From contig NZ_JAJAVB010000007.1 in the NCBI RefSeq assembly GCF_020615385.1, forward strand, positions 1-64,000: a stretch of DNA of 64,000 nt, read 5' to 3'. How positions within the stretch are numbered: position 1 is the first letter of the stretch; every line of letters begins with the position of its first letter. Shown here one piece after another: positions 1-10,941 of this stretch. The DNA is from Jiella soli (GTDB lineage Bacteria; Pseudomonadota; Alphaproteobacteria; Rhizobiales; Rhizobiaceae). Below the pieces are notes generated by a model, which was not told the DNA's origin, did not search any database, and worked only from the letters and a program-made list of their open reading frames with translations. Both the position numbers and the translations under genes were made by a program.

Positions 1-857
1 TCACCGTCGCCTCCAACGACCTCGCCCAGCGCACCGAGCAGCAGGCGGCGAGCCTGGAAGAGACCGTCGCCGCGCTCGGCGAGGTGACCGGCGGCGTCAA
101 CCGCACGGCCGAGGGCGCCGGGAACGCCCAGAAGGTCGCGACCTCGGCGCGCCAGAAGGCCGAGAAGGGCGGCGCGATCGTCCAGAAGGCGGTCGAGGCG
201 ATGGGCCAGATCGAGGCCTCGTCCAACCAGATCTCGCAGATCATCGGCGTGATCGACGAAATCGCCTTCCAGACCAACCTCCTGGCGCTGAATGCCGGGG
301 TCGAGGCGGCGCGGGCCGGCGAAGCGGGCAAGGGCTTTGCCGTCGTCGCCCAGGAGGTCCGAGGGCTCGCCCAGCGCTCGGCCGAGGCCGCCAAGGAGAT
401 CAAGGGCCTGATCCAGGCCTCCAGCGAGCAGGTCGGCCAGGGCGTCGACCTCGTCACCGCCTCCGGCAAGTCGCTCGATGAGATCGTCGCAGAAGTCTCC
501 TCGATGACCGAGGTGATCGCCACCATTGCGACCTCCGCTCGTGAGCAGGCGACGAGCCTGCGCGAGGTTTCGACTGCCGCCGACCAGATGGACAAGGTGA
601 CGCAGCAGAATGCGGCCATGGTGGAGGAATCCACCGCCGCGGCGCAGACGCTGGCCGCCGAGACCGAGGATCTCGCCCAGGCGATGGGCCGGTTCAGGAC
701 GTCGGGCCGCCCCGCCGGAGCCAGCCAGCAGCCGGCGCCGCGCCCGGCGCAAAAGCCCGCCTCCAAGCCGGTGGCGCAGCTGCGCGCGACCGGCCCCGGC
801 GGCGCCGCCCGGAAGCCCGCCCCCGCCGCCAGCGAGGACACTTGGGAAGAGTTCTGA
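1..857 (+). CDS. Methyl-accepting chemotaxis protein, C-terminal part (5' truncated by window)
   Basis: The reading frame is open from base 3 and enters from outside the window, so only the cytoplasmic signalling part is visible. It contains the highly conserved hairpin tip ([19 protein letters not shown]), which contacts CheA and CheW, flanked by Ala/Glu/Gln-rich heptads typical of the methylation helices. A Pro/Ala-rich linker follows, and the protein ends in DTWEEF, which fits the C-terminal xWxxF pentapeptide that tethers CheR/CheB in some receptors. The sensor domain and any membrane segments lie upstream and cannot be judged. The family assignment is secure; the ligand is unknown. Confidence 0.95.
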   Translation, partial: TVASNDLAQRTEQQAASLEETVAALGEVTGGVNRTAEGAGNAQKVATSARQKAEKGGAIVQKAVEAMGQIEASSNQISQIIGVIDEIAFQTNLLALNAGVEAARAGEAGKGFAVVAQEVRGLAQRSAEAAKEIKGLIQASSEQVGQGVDLVTASGKSLDEIVAEVSSMTEVIATIATSAREQATSLREVSTAADQMDKVTQQNAAMVEESTAAAQTLAAETEDLAQAMGRFRTSGRPAGASQQPAPRPAQKPASKPVAQLRATGPGGAARKPAPAASEDTWEEF

Positions 858-910
858 GCCGCTTGAGACCGCCGGCTTACAGGCCAGCGGTCCAAGTCCA
901 GGATTGAGAG

Positions 911-948
911 AAGCGGGGCCGGCCGGCAGGCGGGCCCCGCTTTCGTTT
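911..948 (+). terminator. Rho-independent terminator after the chemoreceptor gene
   Basis: A perfect 10-bp stem (AAGCGGGGCC at 911-920 pairing with GGCCCCGCTT at 933-942) has a 12-base loop and is followed by a T-rich run (TTTCGTTT). It lies about 55 bases past the receptor stop codon. The remaining bases to 1085 show nothing recognisable. Confidence 0.75.
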
Positions 949-1085
949 GGGCTGCACCCGACGGCCGGACCGCCCCGTTTCATATCAGCGGCCCGAAATG
1001 CTGGCACATCGTGCCGCTGAACACGTTAAAGCGTCGCGCGGATCTGATTTACCGAAGGCGCCGGTCAAGACCGGGGCCGCCGGCA

Positions 1086-2359
<1,274 letters not shown>

Positions 2360-2363
<4 letters not shown>

Positions 2364-3187
2364 TGCGAGGCCACCTTCCGGACAAGCGGACCACCGGCCC
2401 GCGCTTCCGCCTCCCCGCCCGGGCGGCGTTCGCCGGCAAGCGCTGCCGCGACGAGGCTCTCGACCTGTGGCCAGCGGACGCAAGGATGGCCGGCGAGGAC
2501 TTCGAGGAGATGTTCCAGCGCATACCAGGCGCCGGCATCGTGCTGGAGATGATGGGTGAGAAGGCCGAGCGGCTCGTGCGACCGGCCGGTGTCCGAGGAC
2601 CACAGTTCGAGCGCATCGGCGGCCAGCCGGTCGAGTTCGTCGAGGCCGAGGCCGCGCATCGCCCGCCAGTCCATGATGTCGAGATGGGCGTTGAGCTCGG
2701 CCGGACCGCCGCAGCGCGCCGGACCGTAGACCGACAGGACGGAGAGGCCGGGGCGGACGAGCTCGGCCAGCGCGGCGGTGCCGATCCGGTTCCAGGGCGG
2801 CACGAAGACCGGCAGCAGACGCTCGCCGAAGAGGCCTTGGAGGCGGTCCCGTCCCTCGGCGATTTCCCCGGCCATTTCCGCGGCCGGCCGGTGATCCCCG
2901 AACTCGGCCCGCTTCTCGCCGGCCGGCGCATGGTTGGCATGACGCCAGCCATGGAGAAGGACCGCCACCTCCGGCCGGTCCGCGATCGCCTCGGCAAGGC
3001 TCGCCTCGGCCTTTTCCGGGATGACGGCGAGGGCGAGCGGCAGCCGCGCCTCGCCGGCCGTCGCCAGCAGCCGGCCGAGCGCGCGCGTCGACCAGCGGGC
3101 GTCGTCGTCGCGCCACCAGAGGGAAACCGTCCGGCCTTCACCTGAAAGCGCATCGAGCCGCGCGCGGGTCTTCGAAAAAATCGTCAT
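2360..3187 (-). CDS. Polysaccharide deacetylase-like protein (WWRDDDA family), copy 1
   Basis: 275 aa, no signal peptide. It resembles the NodB/CE4 polysaccharide deacetylase fold in a shortened form: SLWWRDDDA near residue 22 (acidic metal cluster), HGWRHANH (His ligands, about residue 80), PPWNRI (about 130), NAHLDI (about 160) and LTHHLQHDA (about 210). A close paralogue with the same motifs lies at 20868-21659. Predicted role: removing an acyl group from a sugar or sugar intermediate in surface glycan synthesis. Function is inferred, and the compact family is poorly characterised. It overlaps the upstream glycosyltransferase and the downstream dehydrogenase by 4 bp each. Confidence 0.8.
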
Positions 3188-4422
3188 GCGGCTTTATCCG
3201 CCCGCTCAGCGCCGCGCAGGAGCGCGGCGATACGGTCGATCCCGGGCTCGGGCGAAAAGCGCCGGCGCACGCGCGCCGCGCCGGCCGCGCCGAGCCGCCG
3301 CGCAAGATCCGGATCGTCCATCAGCCGCGCGATCGCGCTCGCAAGCGCCTTTGGGTCGCGCTCCTCGACGAGGAGGCCGGTCTGCCCGTCCTCGACGAGT
3401 TCCGGAATTGCCGAGACCCGTGTGGAGACGACCGGCAGCCGGTGCGCCTGCGCCTCCATGAGAACATTAGGTAGGCCGTCCCGGTCGCCGGTGCGCGCGA
3501 TCCGCGACGGCAGGACGAAGAGGTCCGCCGCAGCCATCAGCGCGTAGACGTCGCCGCGTTCCCTTGTGCCGTGCCAGGTGATGCGGTCGGATATCCCGGC
3601 CTTTTCGGCCTGCAGGTGGAGCTGCCCGGTCAGCGGGCCGCCGCCGATATGGTCGAAGCGCCAGTCGCGGTCCTTCAGCCGGGCCAGCGCCCGGATGAGA
3701 TCGGCAAAGCCCTTCTTCTCGACCGTGCGGCCGACCGAGACGATGCGGAACGGTCCGGTCTTGCCGGCTTCCCCGTCCCGCGCCTTCGCCGGCGGGCGCA
3801 CTTCGGAAAGGTCGAGGCCGTGATAGACGAGCTCGACGGCGTCCGGCCGCGGGCTGAGCGAGCGCAGATAGGTGAGGTTCCCCGCCGTGCAGGTCACGCC
3901 GAAGGCGGCCGAGCCAAGCTTTTCCGCCAGCTCCCAGGCAGGGCTCGTCCAGATGTCCTTGGCATGCGCCGAAAACGACCAGGACATCCCGCGGATGGCC
4001 GCGGCGTAGCGGGCGACCGAGGCCGGCGTGTGGAGATAATGGGTGTGGAGCCAGGTGACGTCGTCCGGCAGTTCCGCGGCGAGGACGCAGGCCTGGCCGA
4101 AGCGGCGACGCCGGTTCGCGGTGTTGTCGCGGGAAAGGTCCGCCTCGAAGATCCGGCGCGCCTCGCCATAGCCGGGCTGGCGCTCGGCGAAGGCCCGGCC
4201 GGCGGCGACGCGCCCCGGATCGTCCTTCAGATATTCCGGCAGGTAGAGGACGTCCGCGGTGATCCGCCGGTGGACGGGGTGCAGCTTGCCCTCCGCCGGC
4301 TGGCGCAGGGAAACGATCAGCTGCCGGATACCCCGGTCCTGAAGACCGGCGATCTCCTGCGCGATGAAGGTCTCGGAGAGGCGCGGATAGCCCTTGACGA
4401 GAATGGCGATACGTCCGGTCAC
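3184..4422 (-). CDS. Glycosyltransferase family 4 (GT-B fold), colanic-acid/EPS type
   Basis: 412 aa with a GTG start (VTGRIAILVKGYPRLSETFI); AGGA lies about 14 bases upstream. The N-terminal PRLSETFI motif and the C-terminal donor-binding block (SVGRTVEKKG near residue 220, GDRDGLPNVLMEA near residue 320) are typical of retaining GT4 enzymes that build exopolysaccharide repeat units from nucleotide sugars at the cytoplasmic membrane. It is the first gene of a three-gene operon with the deacetylase-like protein and the dehydrogenase, all overlapping by 4 bp. Donor and acceptor are unknown. Confidence 0.9.
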   Translation of the reverse strand: MTGRIAILVKGYPRLSETFIAQEIAGLQDRGIRQLIVSLRQPAEGKLHPVHRRITADVLYLPEYLKDDPGRVAAGRAFAERQPGYGEARRIFEADLSRDNTANRRRRFGQACVLAAELPDDVTWLHTHYLHTPASVARYAAAIRGMSWSFSAHAKDIWTSPAWELAEKLGSAAFGVTCTAGNLTYLRSLSPRPDAVELVYHGLDLSEVRPPAKARDGEAGKTGPFRIVSVGRTVEKKGFADLIRALARLKDRDWRFDHIGGGPLTGQLHLQAEKAGISDRITWHGTRERGDVYALMAAADLFVLPSRIARTGDRDGLPNVLMEAQAHRLPVVSTRVSAIPELVEDGQTGLLVEERDPKALASAIARLMDDPDLARRLGAAGAARVRRRFSPEPGIDRIAALLRGAERADKAA

Positions 4423-4650
4423 GAAAAGCTTCGAAGTCCTATGGTGGCTGTCTTCCGCAGCTGCGGCGGATCGTCTCCTCCAGGACGCCCCCCGGCATGT
4501 AGGCCCGCCACCCCCTGCCCCGCAAGGGCCTTTCCCGGCCAGTCGGCCAGCCGCCGTCATCGTCCTGACGCTGCGTTTCTGCCAGAAGCCATTTGACAGG
4601 CCCGCCGGCGCCAAGCTTACTGACGCGCGCCGAAGACGAGGGAACAGGGA

Positions 4651-6642
4651 ATGCTTCGACGGATGGGAGGATGGTTGGAACGTGCGCTGGCGGGCCGCGC
4701 CCTGCGCGCTGGCTTCCTGTGTCTCGCCGTCTCCTGCCTCTCGCCCTTTGCCCGGGCCGAGGCCGCGCAACCGCCCGCGCCGGAACCGGCCGGGCTCGCC
4801 GCCGCCGTCGAAAAGGGCGACCTGCCGCCGCTGAAGGAGCGCCTGCCGGAGGCGCCACGGGTCATGCCGGTCGACAGCGCCTGTCCGGCCGCTGAGTTGG
4901 GCGGCACGCTGAACATGCTCGGCGGCAGCGCCAAGGACACGCGCATGATGCCGGTCTACGGCTATGCGCGCCTCGTCGGCTATGACGAGACCTACGACAT
5001 CGTCCCGGACATCGCCGAAAGCTACACGGTCGAGGAGGGACGGATCTTCACCTTCCATCTCAGGCCCGGCATGAAATGGTCGGACGGCGCGCCGTTCACC
5101 GCCGAGGATTTCCGCTATTTCTGGGAGGACATGGCGAAGAACCCGGCGATCGCCAAGTTCGGCGTCCCGGTCGAACTCCTCGTCGACGGCGAGGAGCCGG
5201 ACGTCACCTTCCCCGATGCCTACACCGTGCGCTACGCCTGGTCGAAGCCCAATCCGAACTTCCTCGCCGCGCTTGCCGCCGCCAATCCCTTCGAGATCTT
5301 CCGGCCGGCGCACTACCTGAAGAAATATCACGAGCGCTACCAGAAGCCGGACAAGCTCGAGGCCATGGTGAAGAAGTCCGGGCAGCGGAACTGGGCGGCG
5401 CTGCACTTCAAGAAGGACCGGGCCCAGCGCAACGACAATCCGGACCTGCCGACGATCGAGCCCTGGATGCTGGTCAGCGAGATGCCGTCCGAGCGCCTGA
5501 TCTTCAAGCGCAATCCATACTTCTTCCGGGTCGACCAGGAGGGCCGGCAGCTGCCCTATATCGACGAGGTCGCGCTGACGATCTCGAACTCGGCGCTGAT
5601 CCCGGCCAAGGTCGCCAATGGCGAGGCCGATCTCCAGGCGGCCTATCTCGCCTTTCCGAACTATCCGTTCCTGAAGCGCGGCGAAAAGCGCTCGCATTAC
5701 GAGGTCCGCCGCTGGGAATCGGGGCGCGGCTCGCATGTCGCCCTCTATCCGAACCTCAATGCCGCCGATCCGGTCTGGCGCGAGGTGATCCGGCAGGCCG
5801 ATTTCCGCCGGGCGCTGTCGCTGGCGATCAATCGCGACGACATCAACAAGGCGATCTTCTACGGCCTCGCCCAGCCGGGCAACAACACGGTCCTGCCGGA
5901 CTCCCCGCTGTTCGAGCCGGAGTTTAGGACGAAGTGGGCGCGCTACGATACCGCCGCGGCCAATCAGCTGCTCGACAAGCTCGGCTACAAGATGGGCCCG
6001 GACGGGCTGCGGCTCCTGCCGGACGGGCGCGAGATGCGCATCGTCGTCGAGACCGCCGGCGAGGGCCGCGAACAGAGCGATGTCCTGCAGCTCGTGCGCG
6101 ACGACTGGCGGAAGATCGGCATCGATCTTCTCCTGCGCGAATCCCAGCGCGAGATCTTCCGAAACCGCATCAAGGCCGGCTCGACGCTGATCTCGGTCTG
6201 GACCGGCCTCGACAACGGCCTGCCGAACCAGGCGACCGATCCGAGCGAACTCGCCCCCGCGACCGCCGAACAGCTGCAATGGCCAGGCTTCGGCATGTGG
6301 GTGGAGACCGGCGGCACCGGCGGCGAAGCGCCGGACGCGGACGATCCGGACCTTGTCGCCGTCCGCCGGCTGATCGCGCTGAGGAAGGAGTGGCGCGAGA
6401 CTCTCGATCCGGCAAAGCGCACCGCGATCTGGAAGGAGATGCTGGAAATCTCCGCCAACCAGGTCTTCACCATCGGCATCGTCTCCGGCGTCGACCAGAT
6501 CGTCGTCGTCGCCGACAATCTCGAGAACGTCCCCGAGCGCGGCGTCTACAATTTCGATCCGGGCGGCTATTTCGGCATCTACCATCCGGACACGTTCTTC
6601 TTTGCGTGTCCCGGGGTAGACACGGCGGAGCAGCGCCCATGA
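4651..6642 (+). CDS. ABC transporter substrate-binding protein, family 5 (oligopeptide/nickel class)
   Basis: 663 aa. A signal peptide (hydrophobic core LAVSCLSPFARAEA, about residues 24-37) sends it to the periplasm. The body has SBP_bac_5 hallmarks: an early total-score block (PDIAESYTVEEGRIFTFHLR) followed by KWSDGAPFTAEDFRYFW, and a later RALSLAINRDDINKAIF helix. At 663 residues it is longer than the roughly 530 usual for DppA/OppA, like the subgroup that pairs with two permeases in Rhizobiales. The permease gene downstream overlaps by 4 bp, so this is the first gene of a transport operon. The ligand could be a peptide, an opine or an oligosaccharide. Confidence 0.93.
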   Translation: MLRRMGGWLERALAGRALRAGFLCLAVSCLSPFARAEAAQPPAPEPAGLAAAVEKGDLPPLKERLPEAPRVMPVDSACPAAELGGTLNMLGGSAKDTRMMPVYGYARLVGYDETYDIVPDIAESYTVEEGRIFTFHLRPGMKWSDGAPFTAEDFRYFWEDMAKNPAIAKFGVPVELLVDGEEPDVTFPDAYTVRYAWSKPNPNFLAALAAANPFEIFRPAHYLKKYHERYQKPDKLEAMVKKSGQRNWAALHFKKDRAQRNDNPDLPTIEPWMLVSEMPSERLIFKRNPYFFRVDQEGRQLPYIDEVALTISNSALIPAKVANGEADLQAAYLAFPNYPFLKRGEKRSHYEVRRWESGRGSHVALYPNLNAADPVWREVIRQADFRRALSLAINRDDINKAIFYGLAQPGNNTVLPDSPLFEPEFRTKWARYDTAAANQLLDKLGYKMGPDGLRLLPDGREMRIVVETAGEGREQSDVLQLVRDDWRKIGIDLLLRESQREIFRNRIKAGSTLISVWTGLDNGLPNQATDPSELAPATAEQLQWPGFGMWVETGGTGGEAPDADDPDLVAVRRLIALRKEWRETLDPAKRTAIWKEMLEISANQVFTIGIVSGVDQIVVVADNLENVPERGVYNFDPGGYFGIYHPDTFFFACPGVDTAEQRP

Positions 6643-7637
6643 TCCGCTGGCTCGCTGGCCGCATCGTCACGATGATGCTGACGCTGCTGGTCATCAGCGC
6701 GCTGATCTTCATCATCATCCAGCTGCCGCCGGGCGACTACCTCACCAGCTACATCGCCGAGATCCAGGCGCAGGGCGAGAAGGTCACCGCCGACAAGATC
6801 GCCTTCCTGCGCGAGCAGTACGGCCTGGACAAGCCGCTGTGGCAGCAATACCTCCTCTGGGTGACCGGGCTTCTCCACGGCGATCTCGGCTATTCCTTCG
6901 AATACAACCAGCCGGTCGCCGACGTCGTCGGCGAGCGCATGCCGCTGACGCTGCTCCTCAACGCCGCGACGGTCGTCTTCGTCTATCTCGTCTCCTTCCC
7001 GATCGGCATATACTCGGCCACGCACCAGTATTCCTGGAGCGACCACGGCCTGTCCTTCCTCGGCTTCCTCGGGCTGGCGACGCCGAACTTCCTGCTCGCG
7101 CTGATCCTGCTCTATCTCGCGAATGTCTGGTTCGGCACCTCGATCGGCGGGCTGATGGGGCCCGAATACATCGATGCGCCCTGGACGCTCGCCAAGGTCG
7201 GCTCGGTGCTCTCGCATCTCTGGGTGCCGGTCCTCGTCATCGGGACGGCCGGAACGGCCGGCATGATCCGCCGCCTGAGGGCCAACCTCCTCGACGAACT
7301 CAACCGGCAATATGTCGTCACCGCCCGGGCCAAGGGCCTCTCCGAGCGCCGGCTCCTGTTCAAATATCCGCTGCGCATGGCGCTCAATCCGTTCATCGCC
7401 GATCTCGGCTCGATCCTGCCGCAGATCGTCTCCGGCTCGGTGATCATTTCCGCGGTGATGAGCCTGCCGACGACGGGGCCGATGCTGCTCTCCTCGCTGA
7501 GGAGCCAGGACATGTATCTTGCAGGATCGTTCCTGATGTTCCTCGCGGTCCTGACCGTGGTCGGCATGTTCGTGTCCGACCTTCTCCTCGCCGCGCTCGA
7601 TCCGCGCATCCGCCTCGGGGTTCGCGCCGCCCGATGA
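6639..7637 (+). CDS. ABC transporter permease, DppB/OppB type
   Basis: 332 aa. An N-terminal membrane anchor (IRWLAGRIVTMMLTLLVISA) is followed by a soluble stretch containing LREQYGLDKPLWQQYLLW, the usual OppB signature, and then about five more membrane segments. The EAA loop that docks on the ATPase is visible as YVVTARAKGLSERRLLFKYP near residue 230. ATGA overlaps couple it to the binding protein and to the second permease. It is the inner-membrane half-channel of the importer. Confidence 0.93.
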   Translation: MIRWLAGRIVTMMLTLLVISALIFIIIQLPPGDYLTSYIAEIQAQGEKVTADKIAFLREQYGLDKPLWQQYLLWVTGLLHGDLGYSFEYNQPVADVVGERMPLTLLLNAATVVFVYLVSFPIGIYSATHQYSWSDHGLSFLGFLGLATPNFLLALILLYLANVWFGTSIGGLMGPEYIDAPWTLAKVGSVLSHLWVPVLVIGTAGTAGMIRRLRANLLDELNRQYVVTARAKGLSERRLLFKYPLRMALNPFIADLGSILPQIVSGSVIISAVMSLPTTGPMLLSSLRSQDMYLAGSFLMFLAVLTVVGMFVSDLLLAALDPRIRLGVRAAR

Positions 7638-8791
7638 GCCTGACAGAGCACTACGTCTCCACCGCGCCCTTCGATCCGGAAGCGACGATCGCCAGCGGCT
7701 CGGTGGTCTCCGAGAAATACGCCAAGGCCTCGCAGGCGAAGCTGATCTGGTGGCGCTTTCTGCGCCACCGCATCGCGGTCATGTCGCTCGCCTTCCTGGT
7801 CCTGAGCTATGCCTCGATCCTCTTCGTCGAGTTCCTGGCGCCCTACGAGCTGCAGTCCCGGCACACCGACTTCATCTTCGCCCCGCCGCAGCCGGTCCAC
7901 CTCTTCCACGAAGGCCGCTTCGTCGGCCCCTTCGTCTATCCGCTGAACTACCAGCTCGATCTCGAGACGCTGCGCCGGGACTACACCGAGGATAGGAGCC
8001 GTCCGCTTCCGATCCGCTTCTTCTGCGCCGGCGACCGCTATTCGGTGTGGGGCCTGTTTTCGGACGACACCCATCTCGTCTGTCCGCCGCAGGAGGGCAC
8101 GCTCTTCCTGCTCGGCACCGACCGGCTGGGCCGGGACATGCTGTCCCGCGTCCTCTACGGCGCGCGCATCTCGCTTACCGTCGGCCTTGTCGGCGTGACC
8201 TTGAGCTTCATCCTCGGCATCACCATCGGCGGGCTCGCCGGCTATTTCGGGGGGTGGGTGGATGCGAGCGTGCAGCGGGTCACGGAAATCCTGCGCTCGC
8301 TGCCGGAACTTCCGCTGTGGCTCGCCCTGTCGGCGGCGCTGCCGGTCACCTGGAGTCCGCTGCTGATCTATTTCGGCATCACGCTGATCCTCGCCCTGCT
8401 CGACTGGCCGGGCCTCGCCCGCGCGGTGCGCTCCAAGCTCTTCGCCCTGCGCGAGGAGGACTTCGTCGTCGCGGCCGAGATGCTGGGGGCGAGCCCCAGG
8501 CGGATCATCTTCCGGCACCTTTTGCCGAACTTCATGAGCCATCTGATCGCCTCGGCCTCGCTGTCGATCCCGACGATGATCCTCGCCGAGACCGCGCTGT
8601 CCTTCCTGGGGCTCGGCCTCAGGCCGCCGATCACCTCCTGGGGCGTGCTCCTGTCGGAGGCGCAGAACATCGAGGCGGTGGCGCTCTATCCCTGGCTGCT
8701 GCTGCCGATGCTGCCGGTGGTCCTGACGGTGCTCGCCTTCTCCTTCGTCGGCGACGGCCTCAGAGACGCGATCGACCCGCACCAGCATTGA
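7634..8791 (+). CDS. ABC transporter permease, DppC/OppC type
   Basis: 385 aa, longer than most DppC because of an insert of about 100 residues after the first membrane segment (about residues 70-150), as in YejE-like permeases. LGTDRLGRDMLSRVLYGARI is the diagnostic OppC motif; the EAA loop is EEDFVVAAEMLGASPRRIIF. It partners the preceding permease. No ATPase follows directly; the likely one is the double-domain ATPase at 14168-16135 on the other strand. The 59 bases to the next, convergent gene hold a GC-rich hairpin. Confidence 0.93.
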   Translation: MSLTEHYVSTAPFDPEATIASGSVVSEKYAKASQAKLIWWRFLRHRIAVMSLAFLVLSYASILFVEFLAPYELQSRHTDFIFAPPQPVHLFHEGRFVGPFVYPLNYQLDLETLRRDYTEDRSRPLPIRFFCAGDRYSVWGLFSDDTHLVCPPQEGTLFLLGTDRLGRDMLSRVLYGARISLTVGLVGVTLSFILGITIGGLAGYFGGWVDASVQRVTEILRSLPELPLWLALSAALPVTWSPLLIYFGITLILALLDWPGLARAVRSKLFALREEDFVVAAEMLGASPRRIIFRHLLPNFMSHLIASASLSIPTMILAETALSFLGLGLRPPITSWGVLLSEAQNIEAVALYPWLLLPMLPVVLTVLAFSFVGDGLRDAIDPHQH

Positions 8792-8807
8792 GCCGCACCG
8801 AAGCGGC

Positions 8808-8837
8808 GCCTCGGGCGGGCGACAGACGGCCCGAGGC
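8808..8837. terminator. Hairpin between convergent genes (possible bidirectional terminator)
   Basis: GCCTCGGGC (8808-8816) pairs perfectly with GCCCGAGGC (8829-8837) in the 59-bp gap between the converging permease and cyclase genes. There is no T-run on either side, so intrinsic termination is only a possibility. Confidence 0.4.
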
Positions 8838-8850
8838 AGACGCCAGCGGC

Positions 8851-10083
8851 CTACTCCGCGGCGATGCGAAGCCGCGGCGCCTCCATGCCGATCGGCGTGA
8901 ACAGTTCGACAGGGTGCTCGACACCGTTCAGCGCGTGGGTGCCGACGGACATCCAGCGATTGGGCATCAGCGCCGCCACCTCGCCGGTCGCCAGAACGTT
9001 CGGCTGCATCGTCTTGGTCAGCTTCTCGATCCGCTCCACCTCGGTCACGGTCGATCCGATGACGGTGAAGGCGAGCCGCTCCGGCACGCCGATATTGCCG
9101 AAGACGACGTCGCCGATGTTGAGCCCGATGCCGAAGTCGATCTGTTCCAGACCCTCCGCCCGGCGCCGCGCGTTCGCCGCATCGCGCATCCTGAAGGATT
9201 CGGCGACGCCCTCAATGGCGCCCTTTGCGAGCGCGCACATGTCGGTCTCCGCATTGATCGGGAAGATCACGAGTACCGCATCGCCGATGAAGGCGAGAAC
9301 GTCGCCGCCGGCCTTGATCGCCGGGCGAGCGGCGCATTCGAAATAGACGTTGAGGAGCTTCAGGAACTCCTCGCTCGGCAGGCTTCCGGTGAGCCGCGTG
9401 GAATTGCGAAGGTCCGAATACCAGACGAGGGCGCGCGTCGTCGCGCCGTCGCCGAGCCGGATATTGCCTTCGAGGACGCTGCGCCCGGCCTGCGGGCCGA
9501 GATAGGTCTCGACGATGTTGCCGGTGATCTGGGTCTGGATGATCGACTTGCAGACCAGGGCGAAGGTCAGCTGGATCTCCTGCAGGACCGAAATGTCCTC
9601 GTCGGTGAACCCGGTCTGCCGGTCGGTCGCCCAGATGACAAAGATGCCGCTGATCCGGTCGTCGAGATAGACGCCGGGCCGCGAGAACTCGGTCTTGAAG
9701 GCGATGTAGTCGGTGTAGCCCTGCTCGGCGAGTTCCTCGAACAGGGCGAAGTCAAGAAGCTTGCCCTTGCCCGAGAGCCGGCGCCGCAGCACCGGCAGAT
9801 CGGTCTCGAGCATGTAGCGCAGCGGGCTCTTCTGCCAGGCGTCGCTGTTTGTGTCCTGGTGATGGAAGTGCTCGAGCTCCGCGGCGCCCGTGTCGCGCTG
9901 CCACTTGACCATTTCGGCGCGGAACAGCGGATGCAGGGTCGGCCAGTTCAGCCGGGCCCGGGCGATCGGAATGCCGATTCCGGTCAGCCGCGAGCAGAGC
10001 TTCTCGAAGATCGTCTCGACGCTCGGCTTGCCGAGCGCGGCACGCAAGAGCCAGTTTTCGACCTGCTGCGCCAGTCCCGCCAT
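8851..10083 (-). CDS. Class III adenylate/guanylate cyclase with N-terminal GAF-like region
   Basis: 410 aa, soluble. Residues about 120-190 look like the end of a GAF-type sensory domain followed by a helix. The catalytic domain spans about 210-400, with metal-binding Asp224 (VWYSDLRNSTRL) and Asp268 (AFIGDAVLVIF). In the segment normally read as YTVIGDTVNLAARLE this protein has FTVIGSTVTEVERIEK: the base-contacting Asp is Ser344 and the transition-state Asn is Thr347, while Arg351 is kept. It may therefore be an active cyclase with altered nucleotide preference, a weak one, or a degenerate one. It is the last gene of a run with a cyclic-nucleotide-binding protein and an MBL-fold hydrolase, 12 bp after the latter. 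Confidence 0.85.
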   Translation of the reverse strand: MAGLAQQVENWLLRAALGKPSVETIFEKLCSRLTGIGIPIARARLNWPTLHPLFRAEMVKWQRDTGAAELEHFHHQDTNSDAWQKSPLRYMLETDLPVLRRRLSGKGKLLDFALFEELAEQGYTDYIAFKTEFSRPGVYLDDRISGIFVIWATDRQTGFTDEDISVLQEIQLTFALVCKSIIQTQITGNIVETYLGPQAGRSVLEGNIRLGDGATTRALVWYSDLRNSTRLTGSLPSEEFLKLLNVYFECAARPAIKAGGDVLAFIGDAVLVIFPINAETDMCALAKGAIEGVAESFRMRDAANARRRAEGLEQIDFGIGLNIGDVVFGNIGVPERLAFTVIGSTVTEVERIEKLTKTMQPNVLATGEVAALMPNRWMSVGTHALNGVEHPVELFTPIGMEAPRLRIAAE

Positions 10084-10095
10084 GCTGTGCCCCTT

Positions 10096-10941
10096 TCAGA
10101 TGGGCGCGCCGCCCTCCCCGACCGTCAGAGTGAGCCCCGTGCGCGCCACCATCGCTCCCGCGAACTCGGCCCTGGCGGTCGCCTCGAGGGCCGTCAGCCG
10201 TTCGTCGGTCTGCATAATGTCGTGGTGAAATAAGATCAGTCGGGGCACTTCGCCAGCGCGGCAGAGCCGAACGCCCTCCTGCCAGGTCGAGTGCCCGTAG
10301 CCGATATAGCGCGCGAAATCCTCGTCCGTATAGGTGGTGTCGTAGATCATCACGTCGGCGCCGGCGATCAGGTCGAGGATCGCCTCGTCGCGCTTGCCGG
10401 GCTCGTGCTCGGTGTCGGTGATGTAGCAGAGCGAGCGGCCGTCGAAGTCGATCCGGTAGCCGACGGCGCCATTGGGATGGTTCAGCCGCACCGTCCTCGC
10501 GGCAATGCCTCCGCCGAGATCGAGGACGTCGGGCGGGCGGAAGTCGCGATAGTCGATCCTCGCCGCGAACTGCTTCGGCTTCACCGGGAAATAGGGCGGG
10601 CACATGAAGCCCTCGACCATCTCCTGGCACGTCGCGTCGCCCTCAAGATGTCCGGCGAAGATCCGGGCCGAGACGTGGTCCTTGTAGAGCGGGATGACGA
10701 AGGGCAGGCCGATGATGTGGTCGAAATGGCAATGGGTGAGCAGGATGTCGATGTCGTGGATCCGCTCCTCGTAGAGCCTGCGCCCGCATCCGACGATGCC
10801 GGTGCCCGCGTCGAGGACGACCACCCGATCGCCGCAGCGCAGCTCCACGCAGCTGGTGTCGCTGCCGAAGCACACATTCGGCTCCGCGGGCGCAGGAATG
10901 CTGCCGCGCGCGCCCCAGATCGTCATCTCGAAGCGCTTCAT
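10096..10941 (-). CDS. MBL-fold metallo-hydrolase (possible cyclic-nucleotide phosphodiesterase-like)
   Basis: 281 aa, cytoplasmic. It starts with the TIWGARGSIPAP motif common to this MBL subfamily. The metal-binding loop is THCHFDH (His70, His72, Asp74, His75), with further candidates Asp/His in DTEHEPG, GHSTW and LFHHD. The fold is that of ribonuclease Z and class II cyclic-nucleotide phosphodiesterases. Its position between the cyclic-nucleotide-binding gene (4-bp ATGA overlap) and the cyclase (12 bp gap) makes hydrolysis of the same messenger a reasonable guess, but nothing in the sequence proves the substrate. Confidence 0.85.
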   Translation of the reverse strand: MKRFEMTIWGARGSIPAPAEPNVCFGSDTSCVELRCGDRVVVLDAGTGIVGCGRRLYEERIHDIDILLTHCHFDHIIGLPFVIPLYKDHVSARIFAGHLEGDATCQEMVEGFMCPPYFPVKPKQFAARIDYRDFRPPDVLDLGGGIAARTVRLNHPNGAVGYRIDFDGRSLCYITDTEHEPGKRDEAILDLIAGADVMIYDTTYTDEDFARYIGYGHSTWQEGVRLCRAGEVPRLILFHHDIMQTDERLTALEATARAEFAGAMVARTGLTLTVGEGGAPI

